From the NCBI GenBank assembly GCA_029974635.1, contig JARKQY010000024.1, positions 310,001 to 374,000 on the forward strand: a stretch of DNA of 64,000 nt, read 5' to 3'. The position numbers and the translations under genes were made by a program. Below, in pieces: positions 1-9,602 of the stretch (its first letter is position 1; each line of letters starts with the position of its first letter). The stretch is from Bacillota bacterium (GTDB lineage Bacteria > Bacillota > UBA4882 > UBA8346). Below the pieces are notes generated by a model. That model was not told where the DNA came from, made no database searches, and saw only the letters and a list, made by a program, of their open reading frames with translations.

Positions 1-7
1 CTGGTGA

Positions 8-1150
8 ATGATGATGCGCAAAATTGCCGTACTCACCGGAACCAGGGCGGATTATGGGATTTACCGGCCGGTACTAAAGGAGATTCATTCCCGATCCAAT
101 CTAACCTTACAATTAATTGTCACCGGAACGCATTTGGCGGCGGAATTTGGGGCAACTATCCGTGAGATTCAAGCGGATGGCTTTCCGGTGGGGGGACAAG
201 TAGATATGTTGCTGCATGGCGATACCAAAGCCGTCATGGCTAAATCCCTGGGCATCTGTTTGCTGGGGGTAACTCAGGCCCTGGAAGAGCTGAATCCGGA
301 TTTCCTGTTGGTTTTGGGCGACCGGGGCGAGATGCTGGCCGGGGCTATTGCCGCTGCTCATATGCAGATAGCCACTGCCCATCTTCATGGTGGAGAATTA
401 TCAGGGTCCATCGACGGTTCATTACGCCACGCCATCACCAAATTAGCTCATCTGCATTTCCCGGTTACCGAAAGAGCAGTTCAATGTCTGCTCGCCTCAG
501 GAGAAGAAAAATTCCGGATCATCCAAAGCGGCGTTCCCGGCCTGGATGATGCCGGCCAGGGTTTTCAAGTGACTGCAGCAGAGATCGAAACGGAACTCGG
601 GATTTTTTTGAAGGAAAAATTTGTCTTAATCGTTTTTCATCCGGTAGTCGGGGAAACTGAGCAAACTGCGACGCAATTCAATAATGTGTTAAAGGTAGTT
701 TTGGAATTTAATTTACAATGCCTGCTTTTTTTGCCGAATTCCGATGCCGGACGGCAGTATATTGTAAGCGTGATTCAAAACTATAAGTCTCACCCTAATT
801 TGAGTTGTTTCACCCATGTACCCCGCCGGTTATATTTAGGCTTAATGGCCCGGGCAACCGTAATGATTGGTAATTCCAGTAGTGGAATCATTGAAGCCCC
901 GTTTTTTAAACTACCGGTCATCAATATCGGGGCCCGCCAGCAAGGGAGAGTCCGGGCCGGGAATGTCATCGATGCCGCGGGAGATGAGCAGGAGATCAGG
1001 AATGCTTTGCAAAGCTGTCTCACTAGTGAGTTCAAAAACAGGAATTTTGATAACCCTTACCATGGCGGAGCCGGTAAACTGGTAGCCGATACTCTTTCCA
1101 GCATCCCAATTGATGATAAACTTCTAAATAAAAGTTTTGCCTTTTTCTAA
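8..1150 (+). CDS. UDP-sugar hydrolysing 2-epimerase, NeuC/LegG type
   Basis: This 380-residue protein has the UDP-GlcNAc 2-epimerase (GT-B-like) fold. GTRADYG is at residues 11-17, a GDRGEM motif near 105, and the sugar-nucleotide site GNSSSGIIEAP near 288-298. The family hydrolyses and epimerises UDP-GlcNAc (NeuC) or UDP-2,4-diacetamido-trideoxyhexose (LegG) to the free mannosamine-type sugar, the precursor of sialic or legionaminic acid. The start is one of three consecutive ATGs, immediately preceded by an in-frame TGA at 5-7, so an upstream gene probably abuts it. It converges on the CMP-sugar synthetase gene, and the two 3' ends overlap by 27 bp. A linked 4,6-dehydratase favours the LegG role, but the substrate cannot be decided from sequence alone. 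Confidence 0.88.
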   Translation: MMMRKIAVLTGTRADYGIYRPVLKEIHSRSNLTLQLIVTGTHLAAEFGATIREIQADGFPVGGQVDMLLHGDTKAVMAKSLGICLLGVTQALEELNPDFLLVLGDRGEMLAGAIAAAHMQIATAHLHGGELSGSIDGSLRHAITKLAHLHFPVTERAVQCLLASGEEKFRIIQSGVPGLDDAGQGFQVTAAEIETELGIFLKEKFVLIVFHPVVGETEQTATQFNNVLKVVLEFNLQCLLFLPNSDAGRQYIVSVIQNYKSHPNLSCFTHVPRRLYLGLMARATVMIGNSSSGIIEAPFFKLPVINIGARQQGRVRAGNVIDAAGDEQEIRNALQSCLTSEFKNRNFDNPYHGGAGKLVADTLSSIPIDDKLLNKSFAFF

Positions 1151-1816
1151 AAAGGTGGCGGCGATCAAAAGATCCTCCGGAGTATCAATATCAATGGAAC
1201 GGCTTTCCGGCATAAAGTATGGTATGATTTTTTCCCCTAATAAACAGCCGGTTTCGAGCAAAATCTCCATCCGGCTGATGTAAATGGCTCCATTTAATTG
1301 ATAAAAGCTAAGTTCCCGGGAAAAAACCTGATCATCGGTGACTGATTTTATAAAGCCGTTATCCGTGATAACCAGATGGGCAGCAAGGAGCAGCGAAGCG
1401 GAAACGCTGACGATGGAATCAGCCTTGGCGGCCAATAATAATTGAAACGCTTGCTCGATATCAGCGGGGGTTCGTAATGGAGAAGTCGGTTGTAACACCA
1501 AGAAATAATCGTAAACCCGGTTTTCCTGTTCTTTCAAGAATTGAACGGCATGAAATACCACGTCTTTGGTGGTGGCCGTTTCAGTGGCTAATTCCGGCGG
1601 ACGTAAAAATGGCACCTCTGCTTTAGCATTCAGGGAAATATCCTTGAGTACCGGAGAATCGGTGGATACAATAAGCCGGTCAATACTGTCGCATTTCAAG
1701 GCGCATTCAATGGTGTGGACGATTAAGGGTTTATCTCCCAGTATCCTGAGGTTTTTTCCCGGGAGGCGCCTGGAATTATATCGAGCAGGAATAATCCCCA
1801 GGAGAGTCGGTTTCAT
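1124..1816 (-). CDS. CMP-nonulosonate cytidylyltransferase (NeuA/LegF/PseF family)
   Basis: The 230-residue protein carries the N-terminal nucleotide-binding signature IPARYNSRRLPGKN (residues 9-22) of acylneuraminate cytidylyltransferases. QPTSPLR occurs near 110 and an SIDIDTPED motif near the C-terminus. It would activate a nonulosonic acid (sialic, legionaminic or pseudaminic) with CTP to give the CMP-sugar donor. It lies 3 bp downstream of the dehydratase gene on the same strand, so the two are probably co-transcribed. Length is normal for the family. The exact sugar is inferred from neighbours only. Confidence 0.88.
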   Translation of the reverse strand: MKPTLLGIIPARYNSRRLPGKNLRILGDKPLIVHTIECALKCDSIDRLIVSTDSPVLKDISLNAKAEVPFLRPPELATETATTKDVVFHAVQFLKEQENRVYDYFLVLQPTSPLRTPADIEQAFQLLLAAKADSIVSVSASLLLAAHLVITDNGFIKSVTDDQVFSRELSFYQLNGAIYISRMEILLETGCLLGEKIIPYFMPESRSIDIDTPEDLLIAATFLEKGKTFI

Positions 1817-1819
1817 TGT

Positions 1820-2860
1820 TCAAGCCTCCCAATTTAAGACGTTTAAATGATCGATTGGTTGGATAATTTTAAGAATCTCGGCTTTTGACAATGGCTCTTG
1901 GTCTTTGGAAGAGAGAACGGGAGGGTTTGATAAATCCACAGGGACTCCCGGAGGTAAACGGCCGTCGTCGCCGGCTAATATTAATAAATCATCACAACGA
2001 AACACTTTGGTCAGCTCATCTGCGGTAATTAATTCTTCATGGAGTTTTTCTCCGGGCCGTAAGCTGCTGATTTTGATCGTTACCTTCTCTCCGGTAATTT
2101 TTTGGTACCGTTCGGCGATAATTTCAGCAACATCGATCACTCTAATCGACGGCATTGTAAAAATAAAAATTTCTCCTCCGCTGGCTAAGGAAGCCGCTTT
2201 CAATACCAGATTCACCGCGTCGTTCGTAGACATAATAAATCGGGTTATTTGAGGGTCGGTTACCGTTAAAGTTTTAGCACGGGATAATTGATCCAAAAAT
2301 ACCGGGATGACTGACCCCCGTGCACCCGCAACATTGCCGAATCTCACACAGGAAAAAATTGTATGATGTTTCCCCTTAATAAAATTAGCCGCAATCATCA
2401 ATTTTTCCGCCAACAATTTGGTAATTCCCAAAATGCTGCTGGGATTGACGACTTTATCGGTACTGATTCCGATGACTAATTTGACATCTTTTTCGATACT
2501 TTGCTCGATTAAATTTTGAGTACCGATGACATTGGTTTTGATCGCTTCAAACGGGTTAAATTCGCAAGCTGGTAAATGCTTCAAGGCGGCAGCATGAAAA
2601 ATAATATCAATGTCATCAAGCGCCGTTCTCAACCGTTCAGCATCCCGGATATCGCCAATCAGGTATCTGATGTTGACCGGGTTTCCCAAACGAAGGCAGA
2701 GTTCGAGCTGTTTCGTTTCATCGCGGCTGAAAATCCGGACAACCGCCGGCTGATATGCCAGTATTTTTTGGACTAAAGCCGATCCGATGGTACCGGTGCC
2801 GCCTGTGACCAAAATATTACGTCCTTGAATCATTCGTTCAAGTTTAAAATCAGGTATCAT
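1820..2860 (-). CDS. UDP-GlcNAc 4,6-dehydratase-like SDR (PseB/LegB/CapD family)
   Basis: This extended short-chain dehydrogenase has the Rossmann motif TGGTGTIG at residues 19-26, followed by a DIRD segment. The catalytic segment STDKVVNPSS...GITK has Leu where many SDRs have Tyr of YxxxK, and FlaA1/CapD enzymes are also atypical there. The first step of pseudaminate or GDP-legionaminate-type pathways is dehydration of a UDP-HexNAc. An ATG at 2992 would add 44 residues (390 aa) but has poor ribosome-binding sequence. ATG at 2860 follows GGAG with an 8-nt gap and gives 346 aa, the usual family length, so I chose it. The cytidylyltransferase follows directly. Confidence 0.82.
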   Translation of the reverse strand: MIPDFKLERMIQGRNILVTGGTGTIGSALVQKILAYQPAVVRIFSRDETKQLELCLRLGNPVNIRYLIGDIRDAERLRTALDDIDIIFHAAALKHLPACEFNPFEAIKTNVIGTQNLIEQSIEKDVKLVIGISTDKVVNPSSILGITKLLAEKLMIAANFIKGKHHTIFSCVRFGNVAGARGSVIPVFLDQLSRAKTLTVTDPQITRFIMSTNDAVNLVLKAASLASGGEIFIFTMPSIRVIDVAEIIAERYQKITGEKVTIKISSLRPGEKLHEELITADELTKVFRCDDLLILAGDDGRLPPGVPVDLSNPPVLSSKDQEPLSKAEILKIIQPIDHLNVLNWEA

Positions 2861-3066
2861 GTGTCCCACTCCGTATCCGTTAATAGGAGATACTGGTCTG
2901 AATCCATTTGTATTCCGCTTCAAATCAGTGGTACTGAAGTGAATCGGAGATATTTTATTGATACTATATTCGGTTCGAAAGGTTCTTGACATTGGAATTC
3001 CCGTCTGAAAATGGCAAGGAGGCGGATTTGATGTCTGCTAAATAGAAATCACGATGATAGCATTAT

Positions 3067-4410
3067 TCAAGTTGCGATTTGAACCAGCAATTCATAAAAA
3101 CGGTTTAGCGCATCTCCATCAGGGATGGTTACCTGTTCCAAGTAATTTCGTTGAGCGGATAACACCTGTTTTACATAGTTTTGATCAAGGGTAAGCCGTT
3201 TAAGAATATCTTTCATTTCTTTCGAATCAGATACCGGAATGGAACCGCCTCGCTCGTAAAAAACATATGAGGGGCGGGAACCCGAAAATACTGGAGTTAT
3301 CACCGGTTTCCGGTAATAAGCGGCTTCTATGCCCACCGTTGAAAAATAAGTAACCACGGTAAAAGCCTCCTGAAGCAATTCATAGAGCGGTACTTCAAGC
3401 GGAGGCACGTACCGGATGCGGGGATCATTCTCAGACCAGCGGCGATATTCATTAATAATCTTTTCGTGATGAGGGTGAATCTTAACTACTAAAACAAAGT
3501 CGGGTTCATCCCGAATTGCTTCCCAGATCATTTTAAAGACCGGCTGCCGTTTGGGACATTGTTGATCAACCAGTAACACATATTTCGAACTTACCTGTAA
3601 ACGTCCATGGATGGTATGAGGAGCAACCACAGGCAGGGGAAGCTGATCAAAACGCGGACAACCGACTGGTATAACCTGTTCTTGAGAAACTCCAAATTCT
3701 CTCATCCATTCTTGAAACTCCCGGCCCCAGGCAGCGAACCTGTAAGAGAGCATTGGTAAGGACTTGTATATAAAAACGGATTCGGAGGTCCCCATTAGAC
3801 TGACCGGGTGATATGCCACCGATGCTACCCGGCAAGCCCGGGCAACCTCACAAATCACTCTTTCCATTAAGATATAATGGTTACCCTGAAAAGCGACGCA
3901 GCCTGGTTTTAATTTCTCCATCCTTTGCTTAGTGCCGTATAGTTTACCCAGAACATCATTTATTTTCTGATCAATCCATGTCCGAAACACCGGATCTCCG
4001 AAAATGGGATGATTGATATGATTCGTGAGGATTGTTTGTAATTTGGAATTGATCTTGGAGCGGATTGTCGCCGGTACTTCAGCTTCAGTAAAAACATTGC
4101 CGCGCCGGCAGATATAACGGAATTTTGAAGGTATAGCATTTAAAGGCCCATCGACCCGGATTAGTCCACCATTCTTGATTGGTTCCGGATAGGCTCCATT
4201 TAAAGCGGTTTGCATTCCGGAAAAAGGAATGAGGTCAAGATCTCCGGAGGAGATGCGGCGCTCGGACTGACTCCGTAACGAAAGCAACAATCGGGCATAG
4301 TCAAAAATTAAAACTCGCGGAATTGAGATTGTTTCATATTGAAGGGGGGCGAATGCCGTTAAAAATTCATGAATTAAAGTTATCCCTTGCGGTGATACCG
4401 GGTGAAACAT
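3067..4410 (-). CDS. GT-B-like surface-carbohydrate glycosyltransferase 1
   Basis: The predicted protein has 447 residues. The C-terminal half has a nucleotide-sugar-binding pattern: LLVDQQCP, VVKIHPHH, then an aromatic TYFSTVGIEAAYYRKPVI segment. This resembles CDP-glycerol/polysaccharide GT-B transferases, whose conserved HP and S-T-x-x-E-A motifs bind the donor. No signal peptide is seen, so it is likely cytosolic. The start is ATG 4410 behind AAGGAG with 8-nt spacing; a TTG two codons upstream is in frame. The last 20 residues share an IPDGD/S motif with the next gene, suggesting duplication. Its position in the nonulosonate locus suggests transfer of such sugars or their carriers to a glycan or flagellin, but the acceptor is unknown. 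Confidence 0.6.
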   Translation of the reverse strand: MFHPVSPQGITLIHEFLTAFAPLQYETISIPRVLIFDYARLLLSLRSQSERRISSGDLDLIPFSGMQTALNGAYPEPIKNGGLIRVDGPLNAIPSKFRYICRRGNVFTEAEVPATIRSKINSKLQTILTNHINHPIFGDPVFRTWIDQKINDVLGKLYGTKQRMEKLKPGCVAFQGNHYILMERVICEVARACRVASVAYHPVSLMGTSESVFIYKSLPMLSYRFAAWGREFQEWMREFGVSQEQVIPVGCPRFDQLPLPVVAPHTIHGRLQVSSKYVLLVDQQCPKRQPVFKMIWEAIRDEPDFVLVVKIHPHHEKIINEYRRWSENDPRIRYVPPLEVPLYELLQEAFTVVTYFSTVGIEAAYYRKPVITPVFSGSRPSYVFYERGGSIPVSDSKEMKDILKRLTLDQNYVKQVLSAQRNYLEQVTIPDGDALNRFYELLVQIAT

Positions 4411-4509
4411 AACCAAATCTCCTTATCAATTTTGTATATCCACTTTTTGTTCAATTTGGGCCAAGTACTCTTTGAGAAAACAAGTGTTTCCGGAAAAACA
4501 GGTTGCGCT

Positions 4510-5937
4510 TTACATGACCCCTCCCTGGTTGCATAAGTTTTCTACTTCGGTCATTAAACGCTGGGATGAGGAGCCGTCCGGTATACAAACATGTTTGATA
4601 AATGGCTGATATTGCTGAATGGTACTTTCCCGAAAAGATTGTTCATGGAATAATCGGGTGGCAATATTTTGCAATTCTTCCGAAGTCCCGGCGCGTTGAC
4701 TGGCTCCCGCCTCTCCATAGGAAAAATTAGTTGAAAAAGGTTCTACGGTTATTACAGGAACCCGAAACAGCATGGCTTCAATTGCAGCCGTAGAAAAACA
4801 GGTGATAAAGAGATCGGCGCCGCTAAGGGCATCATATAAACTAATATGGCCGAACGGTATTACCCGGCAGTTTGAGAATCCCGCCGCTAAATTTTCATAG
4901 ACTGCCGGTGATTTTTCGGAATGATGCAGTAAAATGATTACAAATAGGTTTTCAATGTCTGTTAAGCCATTTAAAACAGTGGGAACCATTAGCCGGATTT
5001 TCCCCCCGCCCAACGGTTGAGTGGCATAAACGGCAATGTGCCGGTCGGGGCTAATATTTAAAATCCGGCAAAGTTTTTCCTTTCCCGCCCATTGTTTATT
5101 GAATATGATATCAAACCGCGGTGACCCGTGAACGGATACCCGTGAGAGAGGAAAACCATAATGGGTAAACCAATCGGAATTCTCCTCCCCCCATACGGAT
5201 TTTTTGGTGGCCAGGATCGGGGTATGACAAAGCAGTTGACTGTCAGCAATGATACCATGTTGTAAAGTTATTGACGGGATACGGTTTATTCGTGCCAGTA
5301 AATTTAAGGTACTGCCGAACCAATGGATACTGGAGGCAGTTAAAACCGCCCCGACATTATGTTCTTCAATCAATCTTTGTACCACGTCAAAGCGTTGGAT
5401 GATATCCGGTACCTTTTCCAGCAACCATTTCAAAAACACCTCGCTTCCGAACACCGGGTCATTTTTGTGTTCGGTCACCGTTTGGATGATTTTGAAGTTT
5501 AATTGATGAATGGCGGCGGGAGGAATTGGTTGATAAAATATCTCAATATTATGGGCGACCAAATCCGGACGATTTAGTTTTATCGTCTCAACTTCGGACT
5601 GAGACGGGCTTAACAGAAAACAGCGCTCTTTCGGCATGAAATCCGAAGCAATGTCACCGATACCTCCTCTCATTAAAATAGTACCGCCAGGGTGCGGGTC
5701 GAAGACATATGGCTCATCGGTCCAACCATAAACATCAACGTCACGAACATTTTCAATTCCTTCCTGTATATAAGACAGGTTTTCGTTCGACCATTTCAGA
5801 CCCCAGCGGTTATTTATAAATCCGAGAAATTGGTAATATAAATGCTTACATATCGGTACTTTACGGTAAGTAACTGATCCAAATCGATGAAAAAATTCTT
5901 TCACCATCAATAAGTAATATGCAGTATGATCATCCAT
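4510..5937 (-). CDS. GT-B-like surface-carbohydrate glycosyltransferase 2
   Basis: The protein has 475 residues and the same C-terminal architecture as the neighbouring gene: TQPLGGG after a strand, ILLHHSEKSP, then a CFSTAAIEAMLFRVPVI donor-site segment and a terminal IPDGSS motif. The N-terminal half (LQHGI near 235) also fits polysaccharide GT-B enzymes that bind nucleotide sugars. It starts at ATG 5937 after a GGGGG ribosome site. Its first 8 bases overlap the end of the upstream glycosyltransferase, indicating translational coupling. It is probably a paralogue of the 3067-4410 gene. The acceptor is unknown. Confidence 0.58.
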   Translation of the reverse strand: MDDHTAYYLLMVKEFFHRFGSVTYRKVPICKHLYYQFLGFINNRWGLKWSNENLSYIQEGIENVRDVDVYGWTDEPYVFDPHPGGTILMRGGIGDIASDFMPKERCFLLSPSQSEVETIKLNRPDLVAHNIEIFYQPIPPAAIHQLNFKIIQTVTEHKNDPVFGSEVFLKWLLEKVPDIIQRFDVVQRLIEEHNVGAVLTASSIHWFGSTLNLLARINRIPSITLQHGIIADSQLLCHTPILATKKSVWGEENSDWFTHYGFPLSRVSVHGSPRFDIIFNKQWAGKEKLCRILNISPDRHIAVYATQPLGGGKIRLMVPTVLNGLTDIENLFVIILLHHSEKSPAVYENLAAGFSNCRVIPFGHISLYDALSGADLFITCFSTAAIEAMLFRVPVITVEPFSTNFSYGEAGASQRAGTSEELQNIATRLFHEQSFRESTIQQYQPFIKHVCIPDGSSSQRLMTEVENLCNQGGVM

Positions 5938-6958
5938 TGAGTGTTCCCCCTTCCGGATTCGTAATCATTTCAAACAGTGATTCCCAAAGTTCTGCAATGG
6001 CTGGTAAGGAGCGGTATTGTTCGACCCATTTCCGGGATTGTTCAGCGATTTGTAATCGTAAATTTGAATTTTGGATAAGGGATAATAAGGCTTCAGTCCA
6101 GGCTGAGATTGTATTATCCGCTAGTAAACCGGTAGTATTCGCGGCGATTGTTCTTGAATAAGGCGGAATATTTGAATAGATTCCCGGAATCCCGCAAGCG
6201 CTGTATTCGCGGAATTTGTTATCGGTTTTACACCGGTTGGATGGTGTATCTTTAAGGGGAGCCAATCCTATTTGCCATCCTCTTTGATAGAGGTCTCGCA
6301 GAAAACATTCGTAACTACTTTGGAATTTGGTGAAAAATATATTATTGATTTTCTCTAATCCTTTGGGTTGACAACCGATGAATTCCCAATGGATGTCAGG
6401 GAAACGCTCCGCGACCTGTAAAATAGCGCCAATAATTGGTTCGAAATCATAATTGTGATGAATAGTACCCGCATACCCGATAATGAAATTATTATGTTTT
6501 TTCGGCGCCATATTGTCAATAATGCTTAAATCTACTGCATAAGGATGATGTACAACATTTTTATTCCACTGCGACAACTCAGGAATCATTTCCGGAGAAC
6601 CAGCTTTTACAACATTTGCAAGTTTAATGAATGTTTCAATTGTATTAACTACGGCAGGCAACTTATAGTAATGACTGCCGGGAAGATTGTCGGGGATTTT
6701 CAGGAAATTGTCATCAATTTCGTAAATAACCGGGATTTGGGCATTTTTAACGATAGAAAGTATCCCTCGACTGTTCGGACGGCAATTTCTTTGAAAAATA
6801 ACGATATCAATCTCTTTTAATAATTCCGGACTGAATTGGTCTTCAACCACAATTTTCCAAGTTAACTTTCCGATTGACTGAAGATAAGTAAAAGGACGGA
6901 TTAGGGAAATTTCAGTTGAAGGAACAGAGGATTGAACTATACATAAAACGTGCCGCAT
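5930..6958 (-). CDS. Glycosyltransferase, GT4-like (GT-B)
   Basis: The 342-residue protein has a central IIGYAGTIHHNYDF strand-loop and IGLAPLKDTPSNRCKTDNKFREYSA. The latter is the donor-binding region of GT4-like retaining transferases, with the usual acidic residue replaced by a K-x-x-E arrangement. An N-terminal domain reads IYEIDDNFLKIP, as in transferases acting on surface glycans. RBS GAGGTG lies 5 nt before ATG 6958. It is the first gene of a three-gene leftward set of transferases feeding into the dehydratase/cytidylyltransferase pair. Substrate and acceptor cannot be stated. Confidence 0.68.
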   Translation of the reverse strand: MRHVLCIVQSSVPSTEISLIRPFTYLQSIGKLTWKIVVEDQFSPELLKEIDIVIFQRNCRPNSRGILSIVKNAQIPVIYEIDDNFLKIPDNLPGSHYYKLPAVVNTIETFIKLANVVKAGSPEMIPELSQWNKNVVHHPYAVDLSIIDNMAPKKHNNFIIGYAGTIHHNYDFEPIIGAILQVAERFPDIHWEFIGCQPKGLEKINNIFFTKFQSSYECFLRDLYQRGWQIGLAPLKDTPSNRCKTDNKFREYSACGIPGIYSNIPPYSRTIAANTTGLLADNTISAWTEALLSLIQNSNLRLQIAEQSRKWVEQYRSLPAIAELWESLFEMITNPEGGTLNG

Positions 6959-7087
6959 AAGAACACCTCAAATTGTTGATGGTATAGATTATTATCGAGA
7001 CTATTATTGTGTAATAGAGCAGAAGGCATTTTTAAAAGTCCTAGGGATTACAGCCGGTAAAACATTGAAAATTTTGATGGATATTTC

Positions 7088-7116
7088 TTGACAGGAGATG
7101 AAATCTTGGATTTAAT
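7088..7116 (+). promoter_or_regulatory. Candidate sigma-A promoter for topB
   Basis: TTGACA at 7088-7093 and TTTAAT at 7111-7116 are separated by 17 bp, about 95 bp upstream of the topB start. A consensus TATAAT at 7122-7127 has no -35 element at the proper distance. Confidence 0.45.
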
Positions 7117-7212
7117 GTTTATATAATACACGCTACAAATTCCTTTTATCTTTAATATCTCAAATCAAACGATCCAGTCCGGAAATGGGCGAAATCATAA
7201 GGGAGTACAATC

Positions 7213-9393
7213 ATGAGCAAAAGTCTAATCCTCGCTGAAAAGCCGTCGGTAGGCCGGGAAATCGCCCGGGTGTTGAATTGCAATCAAAAAGGCAATGGTT
7301 GTTTTATGGGCGGTAAGTATATTGTGACCTGGTCGCTAGGGCATTTGGTAACCCTGGCCGATCCTGAGGCCTACGATGCAAAGTATAAAACCTGGAGAAC
7401 GGAAGACCTGCCCATGTTGCCCGCCAAAATGGAATTAGTGGTCATCAAGGAGACCGCGAAACAATTTACGGTGGTCAAAAATTTAATGCGGCTGCCGGGG
7501 GTTGACGAACTGATTATCGCTACCGATGCCGGGCGGGAAGGGGAGCTGGTGGCCCGCTGGATTATGAAGAAGACCGGCTGGCATAAACCGGTGAAACGTC
7601 TGTGGATCTCCTCCCAAACGGATCGGGCTATCAAGGAAGGATTCGCCAGTTTAAAACCGGGCAGCGCCTATGAGCGGCTATATGCCGCCGCCGAATCCCG
7701 GGCGGAAGCCGACTGGCTGGTGGGGCTCAATGTAACCCGGGCATTAACCTGCAAATTTAATGCCCAGCTTTCGGCCGGCCGGGTACAGACTCCCACTTTG
7801 GCCATGATTGTAGCCCGGGAGAACGAGATTAAAAATTTCATACCCAAGAATTTCTGGACGATAAATGTTGCGGCCAACGGGTTTTCGCTTATTTGGAAGG
7901 ATAAGGCCAGCGGCCAGAGCCGGATCTTCGATAAAGCCAGAGCTGATGAAATCGTGACCAAAGTTGCCGGACAGACCGGGGAAGTATTGGAAGTTACTAA
8001 AGAGGCCAAAAAAGAACCGCCGCCGCTGGCATATGATTTAACGGAATTACAGCGGGACGCCAACCGCAGATACGGATTTTCGGCCAAAACAACTTCCGCC
8101 GTCATGCAGCAGCTTTATGAAAACCATAAACTGGTCACTTACCCACGGACGGATTCCCGCTATCTCAGCGAAGATATTGTGCCCACCTTGCCGGAACGCT
8201 TAAAAAGTCTGGCGAATGCCGGTCCTTACGCGGAGATGGCCCGAAATATCCTTAAAAATAAGATTGTGGTGGGTAAACGGCTGGTGGATAATTCCAAGGT
8301 CTCCGACCATCATGCTATTATTCCTACGGAAGAGCCGGTTTATTTATCCAAACTCAGCGCGGAAGAATTGAAAGTGTACGACTTAATCGTCAAACGGTTC
8401 ATCGCGGTACTGGCGCCGCCCTTTGAGTATGAACAAACCACGGTGAAAGTAGGCATTCAAGGAGAAACATTCACCGCCAGGGGCAAAATCGTCAAAGCCA
8501 AAGGCTGGCGGGGTGTTTATGGCGGAATCAACGATTTGGCGGATGAAGCGGAGGATGAGGAGCGCGAACAGGCCCTTCCGGAGATTCATAGGGGGGATTC
8601 GCTAAAGGTGCTGTCGGCTAAAGCGGTTCCCGGTAAGACCAAGCCTCCGGCCCGTTATACCGAAGCCACTTTGTTATCGGCCATGGAGCACCCCGGCAAA
8701 ATGATTGCAGACCAGGCTTTGCGGGAAGCCATGGACAATTCCAGCGGGCTGGGTACGCCGGCGACCCGCGCCGAGATTATTGAAAAACTGTTTAACTCTT
8801 TTTATATGGAACGCAACGGCAAGGAGATTTACCCCACCTCCAAGGGAATTCAGTTAATCGGCCTGGTTCCTTCGGAGTTGAAGTCGCCGGAACTCACGGC
8901 CAAATGGGAGCAACAATTGACGGATATCAGTAAGGGACGGGCCGACAGCGGACAGTTTATCAACGGGATCAGGAATTATGCCGCTAAATTGGTCACAGCA
9001 GTGAACAGCAGCAGTCAAGCTTACCGGCACGATAATATTACCCGGACAAAATGCCCGGAGTGCGGCAAATTCCTGCTGCAAGTCAAGGGGAAACGCGGCG
9101 AAATGTATGTCTGTCAAGACCGGGAATGCGGCTTCCGGCAGGGGATTTCGCAAACGTCCAACGCCCGTTGCCCCGAGTGTCACAAGAAGATGGAGATCCG
9201 GGGTGAAGGGGAAGGAAAGATATTTACCTGTTCCTGCGGGTATCGCGAGAAGTTGTCGGCTTTCACCAAGCGCAGGGAAGGCGAAAAAGGGGACGGCAAT
9301 AAGCGTGATGTAATCCAATATATGCAGCAGCAGAAGCAGAATGAACCCCTCAACACCGCTCTGGCGGATGCATTGAAGAAACTGAAGGAGTAG
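7213..9393 (+). CDS. topB: DNA topoisomerase III (type IA)
   Basis: This 726-residue type IA topoisomerase has an N-terminal Toprim domain (LAEKPSVGREIA; acidic metal site TDAGREGE at 104-111). The strand-cleaving tyrosine lies in TYPRTDSRYL (Tyr310). A C-terminal zinc-ribbon region from about residue 614 has CPECGK and a second CPEC/CSCG pair. It relaxes negative supercoils and decatenates precatenanes by passing single strands. Length matches Bacillus TopB (about 727). The gene is alone between divergently read sugar genes and a downstream hydrolase. RBS GGGAG precedes ATG 7213. Confidence 0.95.
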   Translation: MSKSLILAEKPSVGREIARVLNCNQKGNGCFMGGKYIVTWSLGHLVTLADPEAYDAKYKTWRTEDLPMLPAKMELVVIKETAKQFTVVKNLMRLPGVDELIIATDAGREGELVARWIMKKTGWHKPVKRLWISSQTDRAIKEGFASLKPGSAYERLYAAAESRAEADWLVGLNVTRALTCKFNAQLSAGRVQTPTLAMIVARENEIKNFIPKNFWTINVAANGFSLIWKDKASGQSRIFDKARADEIVTKVAGQTGEVLEVTKEAKKEPPPLAYDLTELQRDANRRYGFSAKTTSAVMQQLYENHKLVTYPRTDSRYLSEDIVPTLPERLKSLANAGPYAEMARNILKNKIVVGKRLVDNSKVSDHHAIIPTEEPVYLSKLSAEELKVYDLIVKRFIAVLAPPFEYEQTTVKVGIQGETFTARGKIVKAKGWRGVYGGINDLADEAEDEEREQALPEIHRGDSLKVLSAKAVPGKTKPPARYTEATLLSAMEHPGKMIADQALREAMDNSSGLGTPATRAEIIEKLFNSFYMERNGKEIYPTSKGIQLIGLVPSELKSPELTAKWEQQLTDISKGRADSGQFINGIRNYAAKLVTAVNSSSQAYRHDNITRTKCPECGKFLLQVKGKRGEMYVCQDRECGFRQGISQTSNARCPECHKKMEIRGEGEGKIFTCSCGYREKLSAFTKRREGEKGDGNKRDVIQYMQQQKQNEPLNTALADALKKLKE

Positions 9394-9466
9394 AATTTTT
9401 TATTTTATATGGGCCTGGCTGGCAGGGGAGAGTATTTTGAAAGCTTTTGCCGGATTTTATGCTGCG

Positions 9467-9486
9467 TAGCGTCCCGGGGGACGCTA
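9467..9486. repeat. Short perfect hairpin TAGCGTCC/GGACGCTA
   Basis: TAGCGTCCC (9467-9475) and GGGACGCTA (9478-9486) form a perfect inverted repeat between topB and the hydrolase gene. It is not followed by a T-run on either strand, so it is not a normal terminator. Nearby bases to about 9540 are richer in GC than the flanks. Confidence 0.5.
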
Positions 9487-9602
9487 GCGATCTGCGTCGT
9501 TGCTCGGTCCTTCCTAGCATCTCACCGCTTTTGACGACTTTGATTTTTCAAGAATTCGGATATCGAATTCATTTAGCACTGCGGATTGGGGTGATAATCA
9601 AC

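Noticed and set aside
1820-2992. 390-residue form of the 4,6-dehydratase starting at 2992
   Set aside because: Weak ribosome site, and the 44 extra residues have no family counterpart.
9447-9602. N-terminal extension of the alpha/beta hydrolase
   Set aside because: It covers an intergenic hairpin, has no domain, and a better ribosome site precedes ATG 9603.
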